Source: Paracoccaceae bacterium
GTDB lineage: Bacteria > Pseudomonadota > Alphaproteobacteria > Rhodobacterales > Rhodobacteraceae
DNA: 64,000 nt
Reading direction: 5' to 3'
Assembly (NCBI GenBank): GCA_024742835.1
Contig: JANSXS010000007.1
Span: 1 to 64,000 of the forward strand
The position numbers and the translations under genes are program-made. Positions 9,421-17,764 of the stretch are shown here, piece after piece. The stretch's first letter is position 1, and each line of letters starts with the position of its first letter. The notes under the pieces are model-generated. The model was not told the origin of the DNA, searched no databases, and saw only the letters and a program-made list of their open reading frames with translations.

Positions 9421-9449
9421 TTGTTGCCCTGTCCCACGCGCCATATATT
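9421..9449 (+). promoter_or_regulatory. Candidate promoter for erpA
   Basis: TTGTTG and TATATT are separated by 17 nt and lie 44 nt before the erpA start, in the divergent dgt/erpA spacer. The assignment rests on spacing and sequence only. Confidence 0.4.
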
Positions 9450-9492
9450 TGATATTGATAGGGAAGCAAAGCAAAGCGACAGGACATAGTAA

Positions 9493-9816
9493 ATGCAACT
9501 GCCTCCAAAAGTCACAGACCGCGCATTCGAACGTCTGGCCGAGATCGACGCCGCCACGGATGGGCAGGCCCTGCGGGTCGCCGTCGATGGCGGTGGCTGC
9601 TCAGGCTTTCAGTATGACATCCGTCTCGACACGCCTGCCGAAGACGATCTGGTTCTGGAACAATCGGGTCAGAAGGTGGTGGTCGACAGCGTCTCGCTGC
9701 CGTTCCTGCAAGGCGCGGTGATAGATTTCACCGAGGAATTGATCGGCGCACGGTTCACCATCCAGAACCCGAACGCTACAAGCTCTTGTGGATGCGGCAC
9801 ATCGTTTTCCATGTAA
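9493..9816 (+). CDS. erpA: A-type iron-sulfur cluster insertion protein (ErpA/HesB family)
   Basis: A-type carriers deliver Fe-S clusters to apoproteins. The 107-aa protein contains the three invariant cysteines: one in GGGCSGFQYDI (about residue 36) and two in SSCGCGTSFSM at the C-terminus. IDFTEELIGARFTIQNPNA is the family stretch. The length is normal. It is divergent from dgt. In many alphaproteobacteria xth follows closely, but here a leftward three-gene cassette lies between. ErpA versus IscA/SufA naming cannot be settled from sequence alone. Confidence 0.9.
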   Translation: MQLPPKVTDRAFERLAEIDAATDGQALRVAVDGGGCSGFQYDIRLDTPAEDDLVLEQSGQKVVVDSVSLPFLQGAVIDFTEELIGARFTIQNPNATSSCGCGTSFSM

Positions 9817-9866
9817 GTATGGGCTGCGCCAAGTGACGCTTCCCCTTGTTACGGAAAAGATATGGT

Positions 9867-10781
9867 CTACTCGGCGGGCACGGTCGTGTCCGAAGCCGAC
9901 AACAATGGCTGGTCCAGCACAAGCCAGATCCCGGCCATCAGCATCAAACCCGCGCCAAGGACAATGGCCATGTCGGGAACCTCGCCGAAAACCAGCACGC
10001 CGATCACGACCATCCAGACGAATTGCAGGTTCATCAGCGGCGTGACAACGTGCGCCGGCATCGTGCGCAACGCAGCGACCAGCACACACCGCGCCCCGAA
10101 CAGCAGCACAGCATACATCACGGCCCAACCCAGATCCTGTGCCGCCATCGGCGTATAGACGAACGGAAGCGCCAGCCCCATCGCGACCATCAGAGCCAGG
10201 TTCGGGTAAAACACCTGCGCCAGCAACCCGCTGTCGCGCTGGCCGATATAGCGCGAGGTCACCATCGACACGGCCCCCAGCACCACGGCAGCGAAGGCCA
10301 GCGCGTGACCCTTGCCGATCCCGCTCAGCCCCTCATGGAACACGCAGAGCACGCCAAGCGTGCCGAACGTCAAGGCGATCCAGGCGCGCGTACCGACCCT
10401 TTCGGACAGGGCCGGGCCGGACAACAGCGCCGCCAGCAGCGGGATCAGTGCGATGAACAGGAACACCTCGGCAAAGGGCAGCAGGCGAAAGGCGTGGAAA
10501 AACGCGATCGTTCCCAACACCGTCGCCCCCGCCCGCAGCGCCATGGCCAGCGGACAGGAGGTCCGCAGGCCCGCCGACGCCGCACCGCCGACCCGGCTTG
10601 CGATCACGCAGAACAGCGCCACCAGCGCCCCGGAAAGCGCGAAAAGCTGCGGTGCGGCATAGTGCGCCGCGAATTGTTTGGTGATCGCGTCAGCCCCTGA
10701 AATCAGCAGGGTATAAAGCGCCGTCAGCCCGACACCGCCGAGAACGAGCCCGCGCGTCACCTTGTCGGCCCTGACGGGCAC
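9867..10781 (-). CDS. EamA/DMT-family transporter
   Basis: The 304-aa protein has about ten hydrophobic segments arranged as two EamA repeats (first from GLVLGGVGLTALYTLLISGA, second from HALAFAAVVLGAVSMVTSRY), the layout of drug/metabolite exporters. It overlaps the upstream 362-aa gene by 25 nt and follows the FTSSL repeat-peptide gene, so it looks like the last gene of a three-gene leftward operon. An export role for something made by that operon is inference; the substrate is unknown. It ends 50 nt from the convergent erpA stop. Confidence 0.85.
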   Translation of the reverse strand: MPVRADKVTRGLVLGGVGLTALYTLLISGADAITKQFAAHYAAPQLFALSGALVALFCVIASRVGGAASAGLRTSCPLAMALRAGATVLGTIAFFHAFRLLPFAEVFLFIALIPLLAALLSGPALSERVGTRAWIALTFGTLGVLCVFHEGLSGIGKGHALAFAAVVLGAVSMVTSRYIGQRDSGLLAQVFYPNLALMVAMGLALPFVYTPMAAQDLGWAVMYAVLLFGARCVLVAALRTMPAHVVTPLMNLQFVWMVVIGVLVFGEVPDMAIVLGAGLMLMAGIWLVLDQPLLSASDTTVPAE

Positions 10782-11845
10782 GCCGCCGGTCCACCCGCAC
10801 GGGCGAAACCGGCAAAGAACGCCTCGAAATCAACCGCCGCCTCGGCCTCTTGCAGCACCTCGCGCGCCGCGTCCGACAGGCTGTCTCCGACCCGGTCGCG
10901 CATGTGGTGCCATTCCGGGCGGCGGTCCTGCGCCATTGCCAAAAGCCCTTCGGACAGCTCCCGCAACGGGGCCACATGGGGGCGCGGCGCGCGGAACTGG
11001 ATCGGGCCTTCGGGGATTTGCGCGCCGAAGCCGCCCTGCCCGGCCACCGACATCGCCCAGTTGATCATCAGGTAGGGGTGGTAATCATCCTGCGCCCAAC
11101 CCGGCGCGCCGCTTTCCACCACGAACAGCCGCGCCTGCGCGAAAAGCCAGCTTTCCCATGTGACAGGCGGCGTCTGCCCGGCAAAGCGCAGCGCGATGCA
11201 GACCTCGGACAAAAGGTCAGTGTTCAGTTCCAGAAACGCCAGCGTTCCGGCATGATACAGGCTGTCCAGCGCAGCGCGGGGCAGCTCTGGGCTGCGCCGC
11301 CCGTATTCGGACAGGTAGAACACGATATGCGTCAGTTCATACGCGGCTTTCTTGTTCGGGCGGGCAAAGGTTTCGCACTGCGTGACAAAAGCGTACAATC
11401 TATGCGTGAGCGCCTCATCCGCTTTCAGCGGCTCGATACCCCGGCGCTGGCACAATCTGCGCGCCTCGGCGCGTTGCAGATCCGACAGTTCGGCATCGGC
11501 CAGCCCCTCTTGCGCCACCCAGCGTGCCGCCGCTTCGCCCTTGGTGCCCGACAGGCCCAGATCCTCCAGATCCAGACAGAGTGACAGCAAGAAACGGTAA
11601 TATTGCGGGAAGAAACCAAGCCGCGATTCAAAGTGCTCATAGAAATCGGCAAGCGGTTCCAGAGCCTCTGGCTCAAGCCGCGCGCCGGTGCTTTCCAGAA
11701 GGTTCAGAAGCTCGGCGTTTTCCTTGAGCCAGAACACATCACCCCGGCTGCGCCGTTCTGCCGCGAAGCGCTGAATCAGAGCGATCTTGCGCGCGGCGGG
11801 CGTGGCTTGGCGGAATGGAAGGTCAAGATGAAGAACGGATCCCAT
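10757..11845 (-). CDS. Helical protein of unknown function, partner of FTSSL repeat peptide
   Basis: The 362-aa product has no signal peptide or membrane segment and is predicted almost entirely alpha-helical, rich in Ala, Leu, Glu and Arg. Distinct stretches are LADFYEHFESRLGFFPQYYR (about 67-86), ELTHIVFYLSEYGRR (about 167-181) and DDYHPYLMINWAMS (about 265-278). The clustered aromatic, His and Asp residues hint at a ligand or metal pocket, but no known catalytic motif is seen. It follows the repeat-peptide gene by 42 nt and overlaps the EamA gene, so the three form a unit. I believe it belongs to an uncharacterised Rhodobacterales family but cannot confirm a name. Confidence 0.75.
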   Translation of the reverse strand: MGSVLHLDLPFRQATPAARKIALIQRFAAERRSRGDVFWLKENAELLNLLESTGARLEPEALEPLADFYEHFESRLGFFPQYYRFLLSLCLDLEDLGLSGTKGEAAARWVAQEGLADAELSDLQRAEARRLCQRRGIEPLKADEALTHRLYAFVTQCETFARPNKKAAYELTHIVFYLSEYGRRSPELPRAALDSLYHAGTLAFLELNTDLLSEVCIALRFAGQTPPVTWESWLFAQARLFVVESGAPGWAQDDYHPYLMINWAMSVAGQGGFGAQIPEGPIQFRAPRPHVAPLRELSEGLLAMAQDRRPEWHHMRDRVGDSLSDAAREVLQEAEAAVDFEAFFAGFARAGGPAACPSGPTR

Positions 11846-11887
11846 TGAATTGATCTTTCTGCTTTTATTTCCATTCCGCCACTTTGA

Positions 11888-12238
11888 TCAGAGGCTCGAC
11901 GTGAACATCTGCACCGCGTCACCATCCGTGCCGCGCGCCGCGCGTACCGGACCAAGGCTAGAGGTGAAAAGCTCGACCGCGTCGCCCGTGGCCGTCGCGC
12001 TGGCGGCGGGGCTGAGGCTGGAGGTGAACATATCCACCGCCTCGCCCATGGCCGTGTCGGAGGCTGCCGGCGACAGGCTGGAGGTGAACAGCGCCACCTG
12101 CTCGCCCGCGACCATGTCGGCGGTCGCACCCGGCATCAGCGAAGACGTGAACGCCTCGACGGCGCGTCCGTCATGCAGGCTGGCCAGCTCTGCGGGGGCT
12201 GCATCAAATGTTGTCCGGGTCTTGAGATTGGTCTGCAT
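11888..12238 (-). CDS. Repeat peptide with five FTSSL motifs
   Basis: The 116-aa product contains five copies of FTSSL spaced about 20 residues apart. The unit is G-x-x-V-x-x-FTSSL-x-P with an Ala/Thr/Ser-rich linker (AVEAFTSSLMPGA, QVALFTSSLSPAA, AVDMFTSSLSPAA, AVELFTSSLGPVR, AVQMFTSSL), and the protein ends exactly on the fifth motif. The start is the ATG at 12238, which has a GGAGAG ribosome site; the longer frame (to 12313) has none. Codons for the repeats differ, so the motif is selected at protein level. There is no signal peptide. It heads the operon with the helical protein and EamA exporter and could be a multi-core precursor peptide, a self-assembling protein or a scaffold. Confidence 0.8.
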   Translation of the reverse strand: MQTNLKTRTTFDAAPAELASLHDGRAVEAFTSSLMPGATADMVAGEQVALFTSSLSPAASDTAMGEAVDMFTSSLSPAASATATGDAVELFTSSLGPVRAARGTDGDAVQMFTSSL

Positions 12239-12552
12239 GGAAACTCTCCAGATTAGGGTTGTCAGCCCGGTAACGTTTGCAACCTTAAGGTTATCTGCCA
12301 AGAACTTTTTCACGTTTAGAAACTATCCACAAAGTCATACACACCCTGATATCTGCAAACCGGTCGCATATACAGGACCGCAGGGCGTTCACCCCGGTCA
12401 TGAAAAAATGATGTCCACACAGTGTGGATAAACCGAAATTCCGGATTTCGGGAGAATTTTTTGCAAAATCACCTCAGGGGAGATTCGTACAGCCCCGCTC
12501 TTGCCTCCGGCGCCGGGCTGCGCGACAAGGCTCCGAGCCAAGGGAGACGCCC
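12239..12552. other. Gene-free spacer between the FTSSL operon and xth
   Basis: This 314-nt divergent spacer has no credible gene. It holds DnaA-box-like sequences (CTATCCACA at 12323-12331, TGTGGATAA at 12423-12431), a perfect inverted repeat TCCACACAGTGTGGA at 12414-12428, and a hairpin CCGAAAT-TCCGG-ATTTCGG at 12433-12451 upstream of xth. It should contain the promoters of both flanking units. Confidence 0.6.
12414..12431. promoter_or_regulatory. Inverted repeat overlapping a consensus DnaA box
   Basis: TCCACAC-A-GTGTGGA is a perfect 7-1-7 inverted repeat. Its right arm continues into TGTGGATAA, the exact complement of the consensus DnaA box TTATCCACA. A second near-consensus box (CTATCCACA) lies at 12323-12331. 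Binding is inferred. Confidence 0.45.
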
Positions 12553-13332
12553 ATGAAAATCGCCAGTTTCAACATCAATGGCATCAAGGCCCGCCTGCCC
12601 GCCCTGCTTGACTGGCTGGACGAGGCGCAGCCCGACATTGTGCTTATGCAAGAGATCAAATCCGTCGACGAGGGCTTTCCCCAAGAGCCGTTCGAGGAGC
12701 GCGGTTATCACGTGGAAACCCACGGTCAGAAAAGCTTTAACGGTGTGGGCATCCTGTCCAAGCTGCCGCTGGAGGACGTTACGCGCGGCCTGCCCGGCGA
12801 CGATACCGATGAACAGGCCCGCTGGATCGAGGCGACGGTTGTCGGCGACAGCGCGCTGCGTTTATGCGGGCTATACCTGCCCAACGGCAATCCTGCTCCG
12901 GGGCCGAAATATGATTACAAGCTGGCCTGGATGACGCGGCTTGAGGCGCGCGCGCGCGATCTTCTGGCACAGGAAGAGCCGTTCGTGATGGCCGGGGATT
13001 ACAACATCATCCCGCAAGACGAGGACGCCAAGCGCCCCGAGGTGTGGCAGACAGATGCGCTTGCCCTGCCCCAAAGCCGCGCCGCGTTCCGTCGGCTGGT
13101 CAATCTTGGCCTGACCGACGCGTTCCGCGCCACCAATCAGGCCGCAGGGCATTACACGTTCTGGGATTATCAGGCCGGGGCTTGGAACCGCGACGACGGT
13201 ATCCGCATCGACCATGTCCTGCTCAGCCCGCAAGCCGCCGACCGCCTGACAGGCTGCGGCATCGACAAGGAAATCCGTGATCGCGAAAAACCGTCGGACC
13301 ATGTGCCGATCTGGGTGGAAATGGATATCTGA
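12553..13332 (+). CDS. xth: Exodeoxyribonuclease III
   Basis: This is an AP endonuclease / 3'-5' exonuclease of base-excision repair. The 259-aa product begins MKIASFNINGIKARLPAL and has the family's catalytic elements: LMQEIKS (metal-binding Glu, about 35), GDYNIIPQDED (Asp/Asn, about 152), and RIDHVLLSP plus SDHVPIWVEM at the end (Asp-His). The start at ATG 12553 follows a GGGAGA ribosome site; the open frame extends upstream without one. Length is normal. It reads away from the FTSSL operon and meets the monooxygenase gene tail-to-tail. Confidence 0.95.
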   Translation: MKIASFNINGIKARLPALLDWLDEAQPDIVLMQEIKSVDEGFPQEPFEERGYHVETHGQKSFNGVGILSKLPLEDVTRGLPGDDTDEQARWIEATVVGDSALRLCGLYLPNGNPAPGPKYDYKLAWMTRLEARARDLLAQEEPFVMAGDYNIIPQDEDAKRPEVWQTDALALPQSRAAFRRLVNLGLTDAFRATNQAAGHYTFWDYQAGAWNRDDGIRIDHVLLSPQAADRLTGCGIDKEIRDREKPSDHVPIWVEMDI

Positions 13333-13338
13333 CGCCGG

Positions 13339-14502
13339 TCAAACCTGCGTGATATCGTAGCCGTAAAGCCAATCGAACTGGCCGGTCATGCGCCCCGGCG
13401 CGATCGCGCCGCCCAAACGTAGTGCTGTATGCGCGGCAAGCCGCAGAGGCGGGAATGACAGGTGGTATTTCCAGGCATTGCGGCTGGCCGCATTCACAAC
13501 GCGGGTCACGCGGGCGCGGCGCAAATGCTGGTAGGCTACCAGCCCGCCGGACAGGCTTTGGGCGTGATCCAGGGCGCGCACGAGGCCCCAGGCGTCCTCA
13601 AGCGCCATGTTCGCGCCTTGCGCCAGGAAGGGCAGCGTCGGATGCGCGGCGTCCCCCAAAAGCGCCAGCCCGCCCTGATGCCAACGCGGCGCGACCGGAT
13701 GGCGGAACAACCCCCACAGATGCACTTGCCCGACCCGTGCCAGCATGTCGCGCACCGGGGCACCGAAATCCGCGAAGGCGGCGCGCAGGTTGGCGGGGTC
13801 GTCTGTCTGGCTCCAGCTTTCGGATTGCCACGCCGCGCGTTCTTGCACGGCCACGATATTTCGCCGCCCTTGGGGTAACGGATAGCTGACCAGATGGCGG
13901 CGGGGGCCCATGAAGACCTGCGCCTCTGGCGGGGCGGTTTCGTCTGCGATTACGGCGCGCCACGCGACCTGCCCGGTAAAGAAAGGCTCTGCCGCGCCAT
14001 TGATCGCGGGGCGCGCCACCGAATGCAGCCCGTCCGCCGCGACCATCAGATCGGCACTGACCTCGGCGCCAGCGGCGGTTGTGGCAACGGGCCGTTCAGC
14101 GGGGGTTATGGCGGTAATGCGCGTGCCGGTGACGATCTCGACCCCGGCCCGCCGCGCCGCATTTGCCAGCAGATCAAGCAGATCCGCGCGATGCACGAAA
14201 AAATACCACGGCCGATCCATCCCCGACAGATCGAGACGCAACACATCGCGCCCGGAATAGTCGCGCAGCCGGACCGCCTGCGCCTGCACCGCGCGCGCGC
14301 GCAGCTCATTGGCCAGACCAAGCGCCTCGAGCACGACGACCCCGTTGGGCGACACCTGCAAGCCTGCGCCGACCTCGCGCAGCGCCGGGGCCTGCTCCAG
14401 CACCCGGACCGATTTCGCGCCACGTCGCGCCAGCGCCAGCGCGGCGGCCAGCCCGCCGATACCGCCACCGGTGATCACGCAATCAAGATCCTGGATATCC
14501 AT
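13339..14502 (-). CDS. FAD-dependent aromatic-ring monooxygenase (salicylate hydroxylase-like)
   Basis: The 387-aa flavoprotein has the N-terminal FAD-binding GxGxxG region (ITGGGIGGLAAALALARRGA, about residues 10-29), a GAGLQVSPNG segment, a DG-type motif (LMVAADGLHSVARP, about 151) and the second FAD contact GDAAHPTLPFLAQGANMALE (about 276-295). These define group A monooxygenases that hydroxylate aromatic acids with NAD(P)H and O2. The nearest recognisable types are salicylate 1-hydroxylase and 3-hydroxybenzoate 6-hydroxylase; the substrate is not determinable. It stands alone, ending 6 nt from xth. Confidence 0.85.
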   Translation of the reverse strand: MDIQDLDCVITGGGIGGLAAALALARRGAKSVRVLEQAPALREVGAGLQVSPNGVVVLEALGLANELRARAVQAQAVRLRDYSGRDVLRLDLSGMDRPWYFFVHRADLLDLLANAARRAGVEIVTGTRITAITPAERPVATTAAGAEVSADLMVAADGLHSVARPAINGAAEPFFTGQVAWRAVIADETAPPEAQVFMGPRRHLVSYPLPQGRRNIVAVQERAAWQSESWSQTDDPANLRAAFADFGAPVRDMLARVGQVHLWGLFRHPVAPRWHQGGLALLGDAAHPTLPFLAQGANMALEDAWGLVRALDHAQSLSGGLVAYQHLRRARVTRVVNAASRNAWKYHLSFPPLRLAAHTALRLGGAIAPGRMTGQFDWLYGYDITQV

Positions 14503-14577
14503 GCAGCTTGCCCCCGATCAAAAAAGCGCCGCGGCACGGGGCCACGGCGCTTGGAAATGTCGCCCGGTCAAATCGGT

Positions 14578-15033
14578 TCAGTCGTCGCGGTGTACTTTTT
14601 CCCGGCGCTCGTGGCGTTCCTGCGCCTCAAGGCTCATGGTGGCGATTGGACGTGCGTTCAGACGTTTGAGACTGATGGGGTCGCCCGTCACTTCGCAATA
14701 CCCGAATTCACCCTCCTGAATGCGACGCAGGGCGGCGTCGATCTTGGAGACAAGTTTGCGCTGACGATCGCGGGTGCGCAGTTCCAGCGCGCGGTCAGTC
14801 TCTTCGCTGGCGCGGTCGGCCACATCGGGGATCGCACGTGTGCCGTCCTGAAGCCCCTCTATCGTGTCCCGGCTGCCTTCCAGCAGCTCATTTTTCCAGT
14901 TGGTCAGCTTGCGGCGAAAATATTCGAGTTGACGTTCATTCATGAACGGCTCGTCTTCCGCCGGGGTATAGTCCTCGGAAAGAAAGACTTCTGCTTTCAT
15001 GTCTGCATCCTCTTCACGGCCAGCATCATTCAT
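14578..15033 (-). CDS. dksA: DksA/TraR-family RNA polymerase-binding transcription factor
   Basis: DksA inserts a coiled coil into the RNA polymerase secondary channel and with ppGpp controls rRNA and amino-acid operons. The 151-aa protein has the coiled coil (about residues 30-110, NERQLEYFRRKLTNWKNELL ... ASEETDRALELRTRDRQRKL) and the globular end GEFGYCEVTGDPISLKRLNA. Only one of the four zinc-finger cysteines remains, as I recall being reported for the Rhodobacter sphaeroides homologue. The start at 15033 has GGGAG at good spacing; ATG 15000 is an alternative. It is monocistronic and divergent from moxR. Confidence 0.9.
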   Translation of the reverse strand: MNDAGREEDADMKAEVFLSEDYTPAEDEPFMNERQLEYFRRKLTNWKNELLEGSRDTIEGLQDGTRAIPDVADRASEETDRALELRTRDRQRKLVSKIDAALRRIQEGEFGYCEVTGDPISLKRLNARPIATMSLEAQERHERREKVHRDD

Positions 15034-15180
15034 GAATTTCTCCCTGGCTCCGATGCGTGCGGGTTACACGGCCATGACCTGAATGTCACTACTCAATCAC
15101 GCCGCATTGATGTGTTTTCCCCAGCGGATTAGATTGCGCGAAATCACGGCCCCCCGGCCCAAGCAAGGGATTGCAACAGG

Positions 15181-16020
15181 ATGAGATTTCAAGGCACCGA
15201 CGCCTATATCGCGACCGACGATCTGACCATCGCCGTCAATGCCGCCGTCACGCTGGAACGCCCCCTGCTGGTCAAGGGCGAACCCGGCACCGGCAAGACG
15301 GAACTGGCCCGGCAAGTCGCCAAGGGTCTTGGCCTGCCGATGCTGGAGTGGAACATCAAGTCCACCACCAAGGCGCAACAGGGGCTTTACGAATACGACG
15401 CCGTCAGCCGGTTGCGCGACAGCCAGCTTGGCGACGCGCGCGTGAACGATGTGCGCAACTATATCCGCAAGGGCAAGCTGTGGCAGGCCTTCGAGGCGGA
15501 AAACCGGCTCGTGCTGCTGATCGACGAGATCGACAAGGCCGATATCGAGTTTCCCAACGACCTGTTGCAAGAGCTCGACCGGATGGAATTTCACGTCTAC
15601 GAGACAGGTGAAACGATCCGCGCAAAACAGCGCCCGATCGTCATAATCACCTCCAACAATGAAAAAGAACTGCCCGACGCGTTCTTGCGCCGCTGCTTCT
15701 TTCATTACATCAGCTTTCCCGATGTCGACACCCTGCGCCGCATCGTCGAGGTGCATCATCCCGGCATCAAGGATCAGCTTTTGACCGAGGCGCTGACGCA
15801 ATTCTACGAGCTGCGGGATCAAAGCGGGCTGAAGAAAAAGCCCTCCACCTCCGAAGTGCTGGACTGGCTCAAGCTGATCCTTGCAGAGGATCTGACCGCC
15901 GAAGACCTAAAGCGCAGTGGCGCAGAAGCCCTGCCCAAGCTGCATGGCGCGCTGTTGAAGAACGAACAGGACGTGCATCTGTTCGAGCGGCTGGCCTTCA
16001 TGGCGCGCCGCCAGCGATAA
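15181..16020 (+). CDS. MoxR-family AAA+ ATPase (first copy)
   Basis: MoxR ATPases act as chaperones that install metal cofactors or activate complexes, typically with a VWA protein. The 279-aa product has Walker A GEPGTGKT (about 35-42), Walker B LLIDEIDKAD (about 112-121), sensor 1 IITSNNEKELPDAFLRRC and the C-terminal lid. Its matching VWA partner is two genes downstream (17943-19127). This pair is distinct from the second MoxR/VWA pair at 22834-25060, whose Walker B differs (LLIDELDRTDE). Client unknown. Confidence 0.92.
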   Translation: MRFQGTDAYIATDDLTIAVNAAVTLERPLLVKGEPGTGKTELARQVAKGLGLPMLEWNIKSTTKAQQGLYEYDAVSRLRDSQLGDARVNDVRNYIRKGKLWQAFEAENRLVLLIDEIDKADIEFPNDLLQELDRMEFHVYETGETIRAKQRPIVIITSNNEKELPDAFLRRCFFHYISFPDVDTLRRIVEVHHPGIKDQLLTEALTQFYELRDQSGLKKKPSTSEVLDWLKLILAEDLTAEDLKRSGAEALPKLHGALLKNEQDVHLFERLAFMARRQR

Positions 16021-16392
16021 GTCGGCACCGCGCCAGAACCGCCTGTTAACACCTGTGGCAAAGCCCGTTGCAAAGCGGCAAGATGCTTTTTCGGCTTTGC
16101 GCCCCCCTTTTTTCAGCTGCGAGCCAGCATCTTGAAAAGAAAGGGATATAATCGGAAACATCTGGACTTGCGCCGGGCATTGGACCTTGGTCACATTTTT
16201 GCCTTTATTGCTCCTTAGATCAGACGGAATGGGAGGCCAATCTCCCTCCGGTCCGGCAAGGTCATCGAGCAGGGCGGAAGCGACATGTGCAAACAACATG
16301 CACAGGCCACCGCACGAGGTCATCGCCGGGCAGCGGAACGACGTCGTAGCGGCGGCGCTTTTGCTTGGTTCAATTCAGGCTTCGGGGGGCAT
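16021..16392. other. Gene-free spacer after moxR, with a weak terminator
   Basis: This 372-nt spacer has no credible ORF on either strand. GCAAAGC (16070-16076) pairs with GCTTTGC (16094-16100) around a 17-nt loop and is followed by GCCCCCCTTTTTT, a possible rho-independent terminator for moxR. The rest should carry the promoter of the DUF2927 lipoprotein gene. Confidence 0.45.
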
Positions 16393-17751
16393 ATGCGCCG
16401 CGTCATTCTTCCAATCTGTCTCATGCTGGGCGCGTGTGTGCCCGGCGTGCCATCGGAAATGCCCACACGGGCCGCGACCGATCAGCCCGCCATGCTGCAA
16501 AGCATGAAATCCTTCTCCGCGCCGAAACCCCTGCCACCGATCCGGTCGAACCGTGATATCGCGCGGGATTTCCTTGAACTGTCGTTCCAGCTTGAATCAG
16601 GGCGCACTCTGACCAGTTTTTCGCGCTTCGAGGGGCCGGTTTCCGTACGTGTCACCGGCGATCCACCGCCCACGTTGATGCCTGATCTCAACCGTCTTTT
16701 GCATCGTTTGCGCACCGAAGCACAGATCGACATCACCCGCGTGCGCGGCGAGGCCGCGAATATCACGATCGAGGCCGTACCACGCAGCCGAATCCGCCGC
16801 CACCTGCCGAAAGCAGCCTGTTTCGTCGTCCCCAATATCAGCCGCCTGTCACAATACCGCGCCGCGCGCCACAGCCGGATCACGAACTGGAGCCTGCTGA
16901 AAAAGCGCGAGAAGATCGCGATTTTCCTTCCCAACGACGCCTCGCCACAAGAGGTGCGCGATTGCCTGCACGAGGAACTGGCACAGGCGCTTGGCCCGCT
17001 CAACGATCTGTATCGCCTGCCCGACAGCGTGTTTAACGACGACAACGTGCATACCGTGCTGACAGGCTTCGACATGTTAATCCTGCGGGCCTATTATGCA
17101 CCCGAACTGCGTGCGGGCATGAGCCGGGGTGACGTCGCCACGCGCCTGCCCGGCATCCTTTCCCGGCTCAATCCACGCGGCGAGATGCTGGCGCCGCAAT
17201 CCGTTTCCGCGACGCCACGCGCCTGGGTCAAGGCGATCCAGACCGCGCTTGGCCCCGGCGCGCGCCACGGGCAACGCATGAGCGCCGCGCGAGAGGCGCT
17301 GCGTATCGCGCAGGCCATCGGCTGGACAGACCACCGCCGCGCCTTTTCGCATTTTGCCATGGGCCGTCTGACCCAGGCGGGTGATCCCGATTACGCGCAT
17401 GATCACTTTCTCATGGCTGACCGTTTCTACCGGATGACGCCGGGCACCGATCTGCACCGCGCCTATACCGCGTCGCAGCTTGCGGCCTATGCGGTCAGCC
17501 AGGGCAACGGCACGCACGCGCTGGATATTCTGGCGCCGCATCTTGCCGTGGCCGAGCGCCATGAAAACGCGGCGCTTCTGGCCACGCTGATGATGTTGCG
17601 TGCAGAGGCGCTTGATCTGACAGGCCGCGTCGCAGAGGCGCGCACCATCCGGGTGGACAGCGTCGGCTGGGCGCGGTACGGCTTTGGCTCGGATTGGGCG
17701 GTGCGCGCGAAACTTCGGGAAATCACGTCGCTCAGTCCCCTGAAAGGATAA
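16393..17751 (+). CDS. DUF2927-family lipoprotein
   Basis: The start at ATG 16393 yields a lipoprotein signal peptide (MRRVILPICLMLGAC) with lipobox LGAC, so Cys15 should be lipidated; the upstream extension of the frame has no signal. The mature 452-aa protein matches the DUF2927 type: SFQLESGRTLTSFSRFEGPV near the N-terminus and DCLHEELAQALGPLNDLYRL mid-protein. The central HEELAQ segment resembles a metallopeptidase-like helix, but no activity is proven. The C-terminal half looks like TPR-type helices. It lies between the first MoxR ATPase and its VWA partner. Confidence 0.82.
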   Translation: MRRVILPICLMLGACVPGVPSEMPTRAATDQPAMLQSMKSFSAPKPLPPIRSNRDIARDFLELSFQLESGRTLTSFSRFEGPVSVRVTGDPPPTLMPDLNRLLHRLRTEAQIDITRVRGEAANITIEAVPRSRIRRHLPKAACFVVPNISRLSQYRAARHSRITNWSLLKKREKIAIFLPNDASPQEVRDCLHEELAQALGPLNDLYRLPDSVFNDDNVHTVLTGFDMLILRAYYAPELRAGMSRGDVATRLPGILSRLNPRGEMLAPQSVSATPRAWVKAIQTALGPGARHGQRMSAAREALRIAQAIGWTDHRRAFSHFAMGRLTQAGDPDYAHDHFLMADRFYRMTPGTDLHRAYTASQLAAYAVSQGNGTHALDILAPHLAVAERHENAALLATLMMLRAEALDLTGRVAEARTIRVDSVGWARYGFGSDWAVRAKLREITSLSPLKG

Positions 17752-17764
17752 CAACGGGGATATC

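Noticed and set aside
11888-12238. CRISPR-like or microsatellite reading of the FTSSL repeats
   Set aside because: DNA units differ at synonymous positions and spacers are in-frame coding; no conserved 28-37 nt direct repeat.
11850-12431. Plus-strand repetitive frame opposite the FTSSL gene
   Set aside because: Its repeats mirror the antisense FTSSL units; no ribosome site, and the minus frame has better start and operon context.
15097-15822. Minus-strand frame of 241 codons opposite moxR-1
   Set aside because: The plus-strand MoxR motifs are unambiguous; this frame has none and overlaps the divergent promoter.
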